DNA of 64,000 nt from Odontocerum albicorne (taxonomy: Eukaryota; Arthropoda; Insecta; Trichoptera; Odontoceridae): contig OX463845.1 of the NCBI GenBank assembly GCA_949825065.1, positions 25,274,728 through 25,338,727 of the forward strand, in the 5' to 3' direction. Positions within the stretch are counted from its first letter, which is position 1, and each line of letters opens with the position of its first letter. The notes under the pieces were generated by a model. That model was not told where the DNA came from and made no database searches. It was given only the letters and a program-made list of their open reading frames with translations. Shown here one piece after another: positions 11,378-21,049 of this stretch. A program made the translations under genes and the position numbers.

Positions 11378-11544
11378 CGACCTTCGTGCCTTAATTAGTA
11401 AGACGCCTGTGTTGCATCCCGGGAATCTAGTTTTCACTCGAGATCTCTTAAATCTTTCTAGTTGGCTGGAAGAGATTACCACACGATAATAAAAACCTGT
11501 CGGGTTATACTTTGTACAACGAAAGTGTAATAAAATACAATATT
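11378..11544 (+). mobile_element. SINE family 1, short form with damaged B box
   Basis: Head CGACCTTCGTGCCTTAATTA, then body GTTTTCACTCGAGATC and CTAGTTGGCTGGAAGAG, tail CTTTGTACAACGAAAGTG. The B-box region is shortened. Confidence 0.8.
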
Positions 11545-11704
11545 TTTACTAAGAACAGAATTTAATATTGAAGCACTTAATTTAGTCAATAAATTCTTAA
11601 TCAGACAGAAACATTTTTCATCAGAAATAAGTGATCAATAGTGAAATTATAATAAAAAATATAAGAAAGGTATGACAGCAGTTTTGAATAATTTAACGTT
11701 CAAT

Positions 11705-11822
11705 TATTATAACAAATGACTGGTTTTATCTAAAAGTTACAAGTATTATAACAAATGACTGATTACAAGTAGTATACTAAGTTACAAGTATTATAACAAA
11801 TTACTGATTTTATCTAAACATT
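11705..11822. repeat. imperfect tandem repeat, about 35-55 base unit
   Basis: Three copies of TATTATAACAAATGACTG-like sequence, alternating with GGTTTTATCTAAA and AGTTACAAG blocks. Confidence 0.6.
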
Positions 11823-11894
11823 TTGTCTCAATATATATATCAGAATTAAAAAATGATAGATATTTTTAAAATGGATTTTTTTTAAATGGATTAC

Positions 11895-12440
11895 CCACAC
11901 ATCTTCACGCCATGTCCATTGCAGTTTAAATAGAGAGAACATATCTCTATTTTTTTTAATCCAAGGACACAACCATCCCCTTCTCCATATGAGTATGTTT
12001 AATCATATACAATCTTCTATTGTTAATATTTCTCATTTACCTTCTATCAAAATCTTGTCCGCTAGTCACATTTCCCTAGGTCTACCTCTTCCACGCACAA
12101 CTTGCACTTCTGACTTATACACTCGTTTAGCCATTCTTTCATCATTCATTACCTGTATTTATCCAAACTATCTCAATTCTCCTCTCATATTTTATCCATG
12201 CGGCTTCATTCAACCTTTTTTCACATGTCAATTCACCAATTTTTCTTAATGCAGGCATCTCCGCAACATACATCTAACTTTTATTCTTCTTTTACCAAGT
12301 CCAAGCTTATCTCTTCTTAAATGTCAAGCATGTTTGTTAGAATTCTCATTAGTGCATGCATCTCCCAGCATTCATTTTACTTTTACCCTTATTCTTCTTA
12401 GTCCAAGATTCGCTTCCATACATTAAAGTGGGCACCAACG
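11895..12440 (-). mobile_element. LINE family A, 3' region
   Basis: The minus strand shows the family A order: R-M/V-M-N-D-E-R-M-A-K-R-V-Y (about 12105-12150) followed by V-V-R-G-R-G-R-P-R-E-M (12068-12100). Upstream (12150-12440) is decayed RT thumb sequence. Plus-strand open frames here are antisense shadows. No ends found. Confidence 0.6.
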
Positions 12441-13221
12441 TACTTATATATTTTATCATTTTTGATTTACTTAGAATACATATATTGAACGGATATTAGC
12501 TTACCTTTTGCGGTACATTTAATATTGTTATTTAAGAAAATATGAATAGAGAATTTGATTTCCAACTCCATTTCCTGTTCACAGAGGGTCAAAATTCACG
12601 CATGATTTAAATCCTATTTATAAAGGAAAAAACACTTGATTTATGTCCCTATAACATAGGCGTGTCTTAAAACATGAAACAAACTATTATTTATGAGCTA
12701 GTTTTACATCGAACAGTTGTTATATCCTTTCATATAACATCATCCCTTTTTTGGATAGTACAAAATTTAACTTATGAATATTTTTTAAAGTATTGGTTTG
12801 TCCGAAAAGTTGTTTGGTATTTGTCGGATGGGTGTCGTTAGGACAATATTTTCGTTGGACACTTTATTTCATAGGTGTTGAATGTATATTATTATGAAAG
12901 TCAATTGTCTAGCGCATTTTTTATCATTGCTTGTGCAGTTTTTTTGGGTAATTTTGAAGAAGGAACAAAAAATAAGTTGTTTCTTCGGTGTTTGATGTTT
13001 TTTTTATTACGAACATCAAATACCTCCATCCATGTGGATCCATTGTCCATTACTCAATGTACTCCAGAGTGAAACAAATACTGCGAAACTTATACTGCAT
13101 CATATTACATTGTATATATGTGTGTACATTTATATGTTTTACTCTTTTATTTATAAACACATAACACCTGGTAATAAACCTGCCAAGTGGTACTTGATAT
13201 AACTATAGTGTTATATATACA
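12441..13221. other. unassigned AT-rich DNA
   Basis: No gene recognised. A possible SINE tail scrap lies at about 13148-13212 (CCTGCCAAGTGGTACTTG). Confidence 0.4.
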
Positions 13222-13280
13222 TACATTCATACCATCATGTCATTTCCTTATTGCGGTAGGCAGATATGACACAACGACAT
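13222..13280 (-). mobile_element. LINE family A terminal scrap
   Basis: ACCATCATGTCATTTCC followed by TGCGGTAGGCAGA is the reverse complement of the family A C-terminal coding end. Confidence 0.5.
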
Positions 13281-13551
13281 CATTTTTTATTCTTTCCCCA
13301 CATTGCACACTGCATAATAAAGTTTCATGTAAAATAAATAAGTTTATGATATACACCATTTAGAGTTTGGAATAGCAATGGAGTAATTATATTGTAACGG
13401 TATAAATGCAAAGATTGACACCCATTTTATTTCGTTCATTAATTTAATTTTCGTGAAAGCAAACATCATTCCCGTGAAATCAGAAAATTTCCAATATTCG
13501 CTGGATCAACGAAAACCATGAATTTCTAGGTTTAAATCAAGGCATTGAATT

Positions 13552-13826
13552 GAATATCGACGTAAAAAGATACCAGCAAATACCATACAAATGAAATGAA
13601 GACAGAAGATATCAAGAAAATAAAGTGGATATCGAGATCAGAAAATACCAAGAAGTTCAAGACAGAGGATACCAAGGAATTGACTAAAATATCGACATCG
13701 GAAGATACCTAGGGATTGAATATAAGTTATACCAAGCAAATTAAGTGAATATCGACGTCGGAAGATATCGAATTGAAAGTTATCAAGGAATTGAATACAG
13801 AGGATACCAAGGAAATTAAGTGACTA
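13552..13826. repeat. degenerate minisatellite, four units of 60-75 bases
   Basis: Units begin near 13552, 13627, 13687 and 13747 with GAATATCGACGTCGGAAGAT-like sequence, followed by CAAGGAATTGAA and an ACAGAGGATACCAAGG block. Two units are 60 bases and two about 75. No coding frame runs through it. Confidence 0.7.
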
Positions 13827-14029
13827 CGTTACGAAGAAGCGTTCATCCTGCAAAGAGTAAAATATGTACTAGTAATGAAATAATAAATCAGAATCAATTT
13901 TTTTAATGTTTTACATATTGAATAAATTTGTTAAAACGTTCAATTGCATATCTCATAAAATAATAGGGACCATTACATTTTAACGACGTACTTAATGATA
14001 CGAATTGTGAAAATATGAATGAGGAATAA

Positions 14030-14330
14030 GGTTTTAGGGCTCTATGGTCTGTTTGACAGTGAGCTCTGAATGCGATACGCGCCCGATAATTCACAATAAA
14101 ATTGACTAATGGCCCGCCGGGCGTTTTCTTTATTACGCAAACTTTACGAAATGACTACTTGTTCCTTCGGTATTTTATCACTAGGCTTTATGGCCGCCCC
14201 CTGTGACTTATGTCGGGACGGGTGTAAAAAATTGCACCCCATAAATGTTACCCCCGGCAGCCGGCTACAGAAACGTATGAATGCGCTCCGGGAAGGATAT
14301 ATCCCGGAATGAAAAGTCCTGGGAAATAAA
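14030..14330 (+). other. GC-rich island with a 67-codon frame, unrecognised
   Basis: A sharply GC-richer patch. The plus frame 14109-14312 is cysteine-containing (C-D-L-C-R-D-G-C) and ends in a basic stretch; a 98-codon minus frame overlaps it. I recognise neither. No splice or promoter signal stands out. It could be an old exon or a transposon scrap. Confidence 0.25.
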
Positions 14331-14929
14331 CTACGAGATGTACTAAAAGTCAAGATGCCATTTTTAAGGATCAACCCAGTTTTTGAAGCCTTTGACTTAG
14401 ACTCGTCAGTCTGCACTGAATGCGTTTCAGTGAAAGTCAATTTATTTTACTTATCTTAGTTTTTCGTTGATTTAAATAAAAATAATATCTAAAGCAAAAC
14501 AAAAGAAAAATTCTACTGAATTGTATGCCAGTAGTTCGTGATCATTTAAGTGGACGTAAGAGGGGGAGTATATACGAAAGAAATATTCAATATGAAATAT
14601 CCAATGATATGAAAATTGATTGTGCATTCGGAATGAAAATAGATTGTTAAATGAGAAAAATTCCAACAAGGTCATTGTGTGGTGAAACTGTTATCAGTTA
14701 AAAAAAAATATGCAGAAATATCAAAAGTGATTTTCTTAAAAATAGTTTTAATCGAAAAGTTAATAATTTTTAATGAAAAGTTAATAATTTTAATTTAATC
14801 GAAAAATAGTTTAAATCGAAAACTTACATAGTTTTAATCGAAAAGCGAACCATCGAGTTCAATTACATAACATTATATTTGGACTACGTAACTTCATTTA
14901 ATAAAAAATAAATGTTGAAAAGCCATCAA
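14331..14929. other. unassigned DNA with short internal repeats
   Basis: Contains a small tandem cluster of TTTTAATCGAAAAGTTAATA-like units at about 14738-14845. Otherwise nothing recognised. Confidence 0.4.
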
Positions 14930-15005
14930 TACAAACCCTTTTTTGGGTTCGTCCTTTTTAGTTGGACGCAAGCGTTCCACTAATTAGACCACGTAGATCG
15001 AAGTA
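14930..15005 (-). mobile_element. SINE family 1 head fragment
   Basis: ACCACGTAGATCG at its end and the preceding CCACTAATTAG match the head of the family read on the minus strand. The body is missing. Confidence 0.45.
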
Positions 15006-15103
15006 CGAATGACGTATTGAATAGAGTATGACACTTTTCCACTTAGTCACCATCTTTCTAATCTTACACTCAACGTGGTTTTTTGTACGAGTACTATTTT
15101 GAA

Positions 15104-15172
15104 TCTGTCAATAATTGTGGGTTTGAATCCCGAGTCAAGACATTCTTGAAGAGAGTCTGCTCTCTAAACGGT
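15104..15172 (+). mobile_element. SINE family 1 module 2 fragment
   Basis: Isolated module 2: GGGTTTGAATCCCGAGT (a second B-box-like motif), then TTGAAGAGAGTCTGCTCTCT and AAACGG. Confidence 0.6.
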
Positions 15173-16137
15173 GCTAATGAAATTGTTATGTTTTTATTAT
15201 TATTTTTAAATACATACTCGTATATATTAATTGTTTTAACAATATATAATTGTTTTATTACAAAACTTAAACGGTAGCTGATTTAGTACTTTTAAAGGGG
15301 TTTCAATTATAAAATAATTTAATTAGTATAAAATATATTAATTGTTGAATGAAAAAAATTGTTGACGTACACTAAGATTTTATTAACTTTTCTAAACATG
15401 GTCAATGCGTGAAACCTAAAAGCTCCATATTTTATACAAATTTCTTCATGCGAAATTGTCCGAGAAGTGAAAGTAGAAATGCGAAAGGCAAAGTTATATC
15501 ACAGCTGACCACTGGGGACAGCGCACTGCGAGGAAGGGGGCGCGACAAGTTGGAAAGGGGAGATTGAGAAGAGGGTCAATTCTATAGAAAGTTGAAGAAA
15601 ATAGTAGTTCTCAATTTCTAAAAAAATGCTCTCCGACTCATATAGATTTTGTCATATTTTTAGAAAAAGATAATGCGCATTTGTGTATTAAGCGAAACTT
15701 TTTTAAATATAGAAATAACACTCAACTGGATAAATAAATATTCGTAATTATTTATTAAATGTTCCAAGATTTATTTTGTGAAATTCTTTTATGATACATA
15801 CAAGCATTTTGTGGAAAAAAAAACAAATTACAATATTTCTTTACGTGAGAATTTTCAGTATTTGTGTTGGCATACGTTTCTATAAATATTAAACCTAGTT
15901 TTGTCATATGTTAATCGTATTGTCGCATTTGAAGAATTTTTAATTAAAATAAATAAAGTCGAAAGGTTTGACAATTTTTCGAAAATGACTATAACAAGTC
16001 CCATACAAAAATAATTTTATTTAAAAATTAGTTTATTGAAAAATATTAACATTCATAAGTTCTTAAATATGTTGCCTTTTTTATTTTCAATGAACAATCT
16101 CTCTATAATAATAATGAAATAATGACAATATTTATTC
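15173..16137. other. unassigned AT-rich DNA
   Basis: No gene recognised. A G-rich patch lies at about 15500-15570. Confidence 0.4.
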
Positions 16138-16140
16138 TAT

Positions 16141-16176
16141 CGTTTAGAGAACAGATTCTCCTTAAGGGCGCTCTAA
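16141..16176 (-). mobile_element. SINE family 1 module 2 end fragment
   Basis: CGTTTAGAGAACAGATTCTC followed by TTAAGGGCGCTCTAA is module 2 read on the minus strand; nothing else of the element remains. Confidence 0.6.
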
Positions 16177-17135
16177 AGTATCCCACAATCCTCACTCATA
16201 CATTATGTATTAAATAAAATTGGTCGATTTTTATTCAATTCCGAGATTCTATTGACTTCAGTTCAATCAATTTTCGGTACACTTACCAACATTCAATTCG
16301 TTATATAAATAAAATATATTTCCGATGCACCAAAAATACAGATTTTTTCTGAGCAATGCATGAAAGCGAATTTGATTCCAGAGTTTCTAAATATATTAAG
16401 ATTGGAAGACGTCCATGACAGGGGCATGTTTATCACGAACCTGACTTCGTAAAATGCATCCTGAACAGTCAGTCTGAAAAACGACGACGAGTTAACAAGC
16501 TGAGGTAAATATCTGAGAACAACGTATTCAAAGACAAATCGTCACTGAGAATTGAGAACTGATGACGAGCTGTCGAGGACCGAGATTGGCGGAAGCGAAC
16601 TAGATCCAGACTCGATTGTATCACTATAAATGAAGATGATGATGAGAGGTACATAATGAATATAAATCTATGGTCACAAGCATACAGAATTGATACACAG
16701 ATGAAGAAGGAAATATATGAGTCATTTGACTATAGTATAACACTTTATTTGGATCTGTTACTTAAAAGAATAAGAATCGCGTGATAGTTGTGAACCAAAG
16801 AAAAGTAAATAGTGAAGAGAATTTCAAGGATGTAAAATTAAATTCAAATGATACCTCTTACATTACGTGCTCCAAAGAACAGACAGATGGTGAATAAGCT
16901 AAATCTAAGCTATTTTCTTACTCTACACTCGCCAAAACATTTGCTGCTTCCCCATACCTTTTCTTAACTAATGAGTCGCGATTCACATTTGGACTAACAA
17001 AATTTCAAGGGTCGCGTAATGTTTAAAAAAATTAAACTTATGTTAATTTGGTAGCAATTGAATAACCTATATAATTGTTTTTAAGGATTTTTGTCGTCAA
17101 ACAATATACGATGTCTTCAAAATAGTTGAAGATCG
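16177..17135. other. unassigned AT-rich DNA
   Basis: No gene recognised. The 61-codon minus frame at 16469-16654 is S/L-rich and motif-free. Confidence 0.4.
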
Positions 17136-17143
17136 CTCTAGAT

Positions 17144-17764
17144 CAGGCGTGACTAAGCCGCGGCCCGCTAGGGTTTTGTGCGGCCCACGAGATGTTTTTC
17201 CATACGAATTGTTGTACCTCTTTTTAACCGGACATTTTTTTTATTGAAAATATATTGTATTACCATTCTAAGTTAAAGACATTCTATTTTATAATTATGC
17301 TGATTATTTAAGATGCAATAATTATTTATAGCTTATTTTTAACAAACACTGTTTATTCCACTTTTTTTGTGACGGTATAACCCTACCGGTTTCAAGGGTT
17401 TCACCTCATCTTCAGGGGAGCGCAAACAAGACTCTTGTTTGCGCTCCCCTGAAGATGAGGTGAAAGCCTTGAAACCGGTAGGGTTATACCGTCACAAAAA
17501 GTGGAATAAACAGTGTTTGTTAAAAATAAATTACAATGTCTTTAAACCTCCACAACGTTAATGCCTTAACTATAAACAACATATTATTTATAGCAATACA
17601 GAGGTTGTGGTAAAGTAGGTAGTTAAAAGATGTACTTAACTCGTTTTTAGGTACTAAGATTTTGATATACTCGTGCATGTATTTAAAAAAAATACATGAT
17701 CGGTCCGCGAGCCTTAACCCAATACTGGTTATGGCACGTGACTAAAAAATATTGGTCACCCCTG
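17144..17764. mobile_element. hAT-type MITE interrupted by a Penelope foldback
   Basis: Starts CAGGCGTGACTAAGCCGCGG and ends, read inward on the other strand, CAGGGGTGACCAATATTTTT, a hAT-like pair of short TIRs with subterminal GCGGCCCGC. It is flanked by an 8-base duplication, CTCTAGAT (17136-17143) and CTATAGAT (17765-17772), with one mismatch; 8 bp is the hAT length. It has no coding capacity. The 250-base foldback at 17333-17582 is inserted within it. Without that insert and the duplicated 12 bases it would be about 359 bases, close to the 356-base MITE at 40546. Confidence 0.75.
17333..17582 (+). mobile_element. Penelope-like terminal-repeat foldback with 12-base TSD
   Basis: A near-perfect inverted repeat: arm 1 at 17333-17430, arm 2 at 17434-17529, separated by three bases. 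After arm 2 come another 53 bases (17530-17582) absent from arm 1. ATTATTTATAGC is duplicated exactly at 17321-17332 and 17583-17594. The arm sequence recurs at 22130-22205, directly behind a Penelope GIY-YIG coding remnant. The 3' extension recurs at 56532-56614. I therefore assign it to the terminal repeat of a Penelope-like element. Each arm carries CTGAAGA, GAAA and GTC in order, as in hammerhead ribozymes (arm 2: 17449, 17471 and 17491). The assignment is inference; the structure is directly visible. Confidence 0.7.
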
Positions 17765-17772
17765 CTATAGAT

Positions 17773-18099
17773 GGTAGAAATTCGGTCACAGTAAGACAGA
17801 ATGCTGATGACACATCAACAATAATTTGCACAAACATAAAGATCGAATATAGAAGAAAATGACGAATTGTGTATATAACATACATTAACGATTCCCCTTG
17901 AATACACTATTTTTGCTTTTCTAACCTATGTATAAAGGGTTTGAGTAGATAATAATAAAATGAATATTTATAAAGCACCATTTATGGGTAAAACTTTTTC
18001 AAGGGTGGTTTATGTGTATAAGTTAGAATTTAATTTTTAAAGGGAGTCAAATTCATGCTCAAAAAGGAGAAATCATTGAAATGGTTTTGAAATAATGTA
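17773..18099. other. unassigned AT-rich DNA
   Basis: No feature recognised. Confidence 0.4.
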
Positions 18100-18174
18100 G
18101 CTCAATCTCGCGACTGTAGCTACACCCTTTATTGTAACAATATAAATGATGTAGCTACAGTCGCGAGATTGAGC
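18100..18174. repeat. perfect hairpin, 24-base arms
   Basis: Arms at 18100-18123 and 18151-18174 are exact reverse complements (GCTCAATCTCGCGACTGTAG and the next four bases), with a 27-base AT-rich loop. Arm composition is much richer in GC than the surroundings. Could be a miniature foldback element, a hairpin RNA precursor or a replication-template-switch product. Confidence 0.85.
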
Positions 18175-18209
18175 GATTCCTCGCATCTGCATGTAGATAA
18201 TCACAAAAA

Positions 18210-18317
18210 AATCTCACCTTACCATCCGATACGAGTAACATATGTGGTAGTCAGACATTCAACGTATGGTTGAATGTCTGACTACCACATACTCGTATCG
18301 GATGGTTAGGTGAGATT
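18210..18317. repeat. long hairpin, about 50-base arms with 5-base loop
   Basis: Arm 1 at 18210-18263 and arm 2 at 18269-18317 pair along their whole length. The exceptions are one substitution and a 5-base insertion (AACAT) in arm 1. The loop is GTATG. Both arms include the octamer TACTCGTA or its complement. It lies 35 bases after another perfect hairpin. Confidence 0.85.
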
Positions 18318-18502
18318 GTCATGTACGAGTATGTGTTTTCTCCGTATTGGTTTCATAAATCTAGAAATACTTTCCAAGAAAAGTTGTCATCAAATCCTTC
18401 TTAAAATTGTATAAATAAAAAAAAATTCTGCTTAAAGGATTGTTCTTAATCATAGACATAGTAACGCTTCTATCATAGTACTCTACCCTATTGGACTGAT
18501 TC

Positions 18503-18767
18503 GGTGACTTTCGTGATCTTGTTGGTAGAATGCCTGTTTTCCAACCAGGTAGTTGCGGGTTTGAGTCCTGTTGGAACTCGGTTTAAAAAAAAAAGGTTTT
18601 CAGTTTGGTTTTCATTTAAAACCTCAGAAATAAATATCTTTCTATGTGTGCTGTATACAAAGAAAGTGTTATACATGTTTCGTTCGAGCACAGTAATAGC
18701 TGCCAGACGTGATTTGTTTAATGCCAGTGGGCTGGAGTCCCGAGGAGAGTTTGTTATCTAAACGGCG
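18503..18767 (+). mobile_element. SINE family 1, complete long form
   Basis: The clearest long copy: head GGTGACTTTCGTGATCTTGT with a B-box-like GGTTTGAGTCCTG, T/A run, body GTTTGGTTTTCATTTAAAAC, tail CTGTATACAAAGAAAGTG (short-form end near 18672). Then come GCTGCCAGACGTGATTTG and module 2 ending CTAAACGGCG at 18767. Two 67-85 codon frames across it are not genes. Confidence 0.8.
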
Positions 18768-19577
18768 TTAAATTAAATTATCCTTGGAATGATTGGGAAA
18801 AGTAAATAAGTTTCGTGAAGATGAGACTAATAACAATCATTTCGTCTATGCATATACAAATGTAGTTAGGTCATGCCTTAAACGTAGTTAGGTCATGTTT
18901 GAAATCCACCTTTTTATGACACTTCAGTCTATGTCGATTTTTAAGAGGTGAAGTCTTGTACAAGTAGTTGTCATTCAAGAATATATTTTGTTTATTAAAC
19001 AGTATATAAAGAATTAAAAAAAACATTACCGAATATAGCAAGTACGCAAGGAGTACCCAAAATCGCGACCGTAACGTAATTGAATGACTAACGCAAGAGT
19101 AGTCCTGAGGATTCTTTACCGTCATTTTAAAGCTGAAGATTGCAACGCCTTCGAAAAATTGGCCATAATTCAAGCCAACTCAATACAGCAAAAATTTTAA
19201 AAACAATTTAAACTATTGAAAAACAGACGTGAAAATGTTCGGAAATATGTAAATTATCTTTGTGAGATGCAAAAACAGGACAATCATTTCAAAATGCTCT
19301 CGTCTTAAAAATGTTTAGAAACGATGTTCCAAGTTAGTCCTGCAGATCCTGTCGCCCTTATGGGAGGGGGCGTAGGACGTGCTCCAACTTGGGGTATAAA
19401 TCAAAGCAGCCATGATTACAAATGTGCTCCGAACTTTGTATGACCGAATCCAAGTTTGTGTCTGTTAAACGCCTAATTTACGAGGGAATTTTATTGAAGG
19501 ATTAAAATTTCGTCTGGGAAGTTAAGTAATAAAATGTAAAAAGTTTTAATAATACAATTTGCAAACGTGATGTATTA
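18768..19577. other. unassigned AT-rich DNA
   Basis: No gene recognised. The 100-codon minus frame at 18871-19173 has a hydrophobic middle but no motif I know. GC-richer patch at 19335-19400. Confidence 0.4.
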
Positions 19578-19752
19578 TATTAGGTGTTAACATAAGTTGT
19601 GCCCGTTTTTTTCCTAATTTAAAAATGAGCACCAAAAGTAAAACAAAATGGTAAAAGTTATACGTCATTCGAAAGAAAATTTTCTAATCTACAAGATATT
19701 GTGTTTGCTTTTACGTTACATATATTATTTTATTTTATTACAAGCCTTCAAA

Positions 19753-20779
19753 ATGGAATGTCGAGTAGACGAAAGTGAGCATTTTCGACACCTCTTTCTG
19801 TTCGCGTTCAATCGAGGGAATAAAGCTCCTCGCGATATTTGCGAAGCATACGGTGAAGATGCTATGAATGAAATGGCAGCTCGTCGATGGTTTTTGCGTT
19901 TCAAAGACAGTAATTTCGACCTGAAAGACATAGAACGTTCCGACTGGACTTCGATGAGGACCGCTTAAACCATATTATTCATGAAGATCCCCTTCAAACC
20001 ACCGTAGAATTGGTTGAGCAGATGAATTGTAGTCACATGACTGTATACCGCCATCTTAAATCAATGGGAAAAGTCCAGAAGTTCGGCGCTTGAGTTGGGC
20101 GCGGCCACATGTTTTGAGTGAAAACAACAAAAATCAACGTTCTGCTGGTTTGCTCGCGCGTCATCGAGCTACGCATGACCACAAGCAAAGATTCCTTTAC
20201 CACATCATAACTGGTGATGAAAAATGGTGCCTTTATGTGAATATGAAGAAACGGAAAGAATGGGTGAGTTATGGCCAACAAGCAACGCCCAGAGCAAAAC
20301 AAGATTTACATCCGCTCAAGACGATGATTTGCATCTGGTGGGATTGGCAAGGCGTCATCCACTGCGAGATACTTGAACGCAATCAGATAGTCAACGTGGA
20401 GCTATACATTCTGCAAATACAGCGGCTCAACACTGCAATTCAACAAAAAAGGCCGGATCGGCAATATGGTGTTATTCTGCAACACGACAACGCCCGCCCT
20501 CATATCGCCAACATTACGAAAAATGCCATTCAAACGCTTGGTTGGGAAGTTTTGCCGCACCCTCCATATTTTCCAGAGATCGCGTTGTCAGATTTTCACC
20601 TTTTCCGGTCGCTTTCGAACAATTTGCGCGGCGTTTCCTTCAATAATGACGTCGAATTGTGGACATGGTTGGACGAATTCCTCGAGTCAAGACCGGATGG
20701 TTTTTATCACACAGGCACTGAAAAACTTGTAGAACGTTGGCAAGAAGTTTTTAAAAATGAAGAATACATTATTGACTAA
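19753..20779 (+). pseudogene. mariner transposase, broken by two frameshifts
   Basis: Cut-and-paste transposase that would bind the TIRs and move the element in the nucleus. Segment 1 (from the ATG at 19753 to about 19949) holds the N-terminal helix-turn-helix region, including the conserved I-C-E-A-Y-G-E-D-A and R-W-F-x-R-F. A frameshift leads into segment 2 (19950 to about 20090), the second helix-turn-helix with E-Q-M-N-C-S-H. A second frameshift near 20090 leads into segment 3 (to 20779), open for 229 codons, with the catalytic domain. The catalytic Asp residues are all visible: T-G-D-E-K-W, L-Q-H-D-N-A-R-P-H and A-L-S-D-F-H-L-F. The last two are separated by 34 residues, the D,D34D spacing. 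The usual P-D-L-A-P-S-D motif reads P-E-I-A-L-S-D, so the catalytic Asp is kept while its neighbours have drifted. Total length would be about 340 residues, normal for the family. Confidence 0.93.
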
Positions 20780-20829
20780 TTTGTTGTAAAATAATGAAGG
20801 AGAATACATTATTGACTAATTTGTTGTAA
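20761..20829 (+). repeat. 40-base period duplication at transposase stop
   Basis: AGAATACATTATTGACTAAT plus TTGTTGTAA occurs at 20761-20789 and again at 20801-20829. The first copy contains the transposase stop codon; the second lies in the 3' untranslated part. Confidence 0.9.
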
Positions 20830-21049
20830 TATTTTTTAGTTGTGTCCTCTTGTTCTCTTCATTTGAAAAAAAAAAACGGACACAACTTATGTTAACACCC
20901 AATACATGAAAATATGTTTACAATATAAAATTTTAAAATGTCAAATTTCTAAACTATTTGGAAGTGAACTAGAACAGATTGAACATATTTCACTGTTTCA
21001 ACTAAAATATATTTAAAATGAACAAAATTGAAAATAACAAAAAACATCA

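Larger units (their letters stand above)
19580..20902 (+). mobile_element. full-length mariner (Tc1/mariner, D,D34D)
   Basis: A complete 1323-base mariner. TIRs of about 32 bases begin TTAGGTGTTAACATAAGTTG at 19580 and, from the other end, TTGGGTGTTAACATAAGTTG at 20902. They differ at only a few positions. The target duplication is TA at 19578-19579 and 20903-20904. It contains one transposase gene (19753-20779) in three frames, so this copy is probably dead, but TIRs and most coding sequence are well kept. A 40-base period duplication covers the transposase stop (20761-20789 and 20801-20829). Confidence 0.95.

Noticed and set aside
18100..18317. microRNA genes
   Set aside because: The hairpins are real but too perfect or too long for a typical precursor, and no expression or conservation data are available; kept only as a finding.
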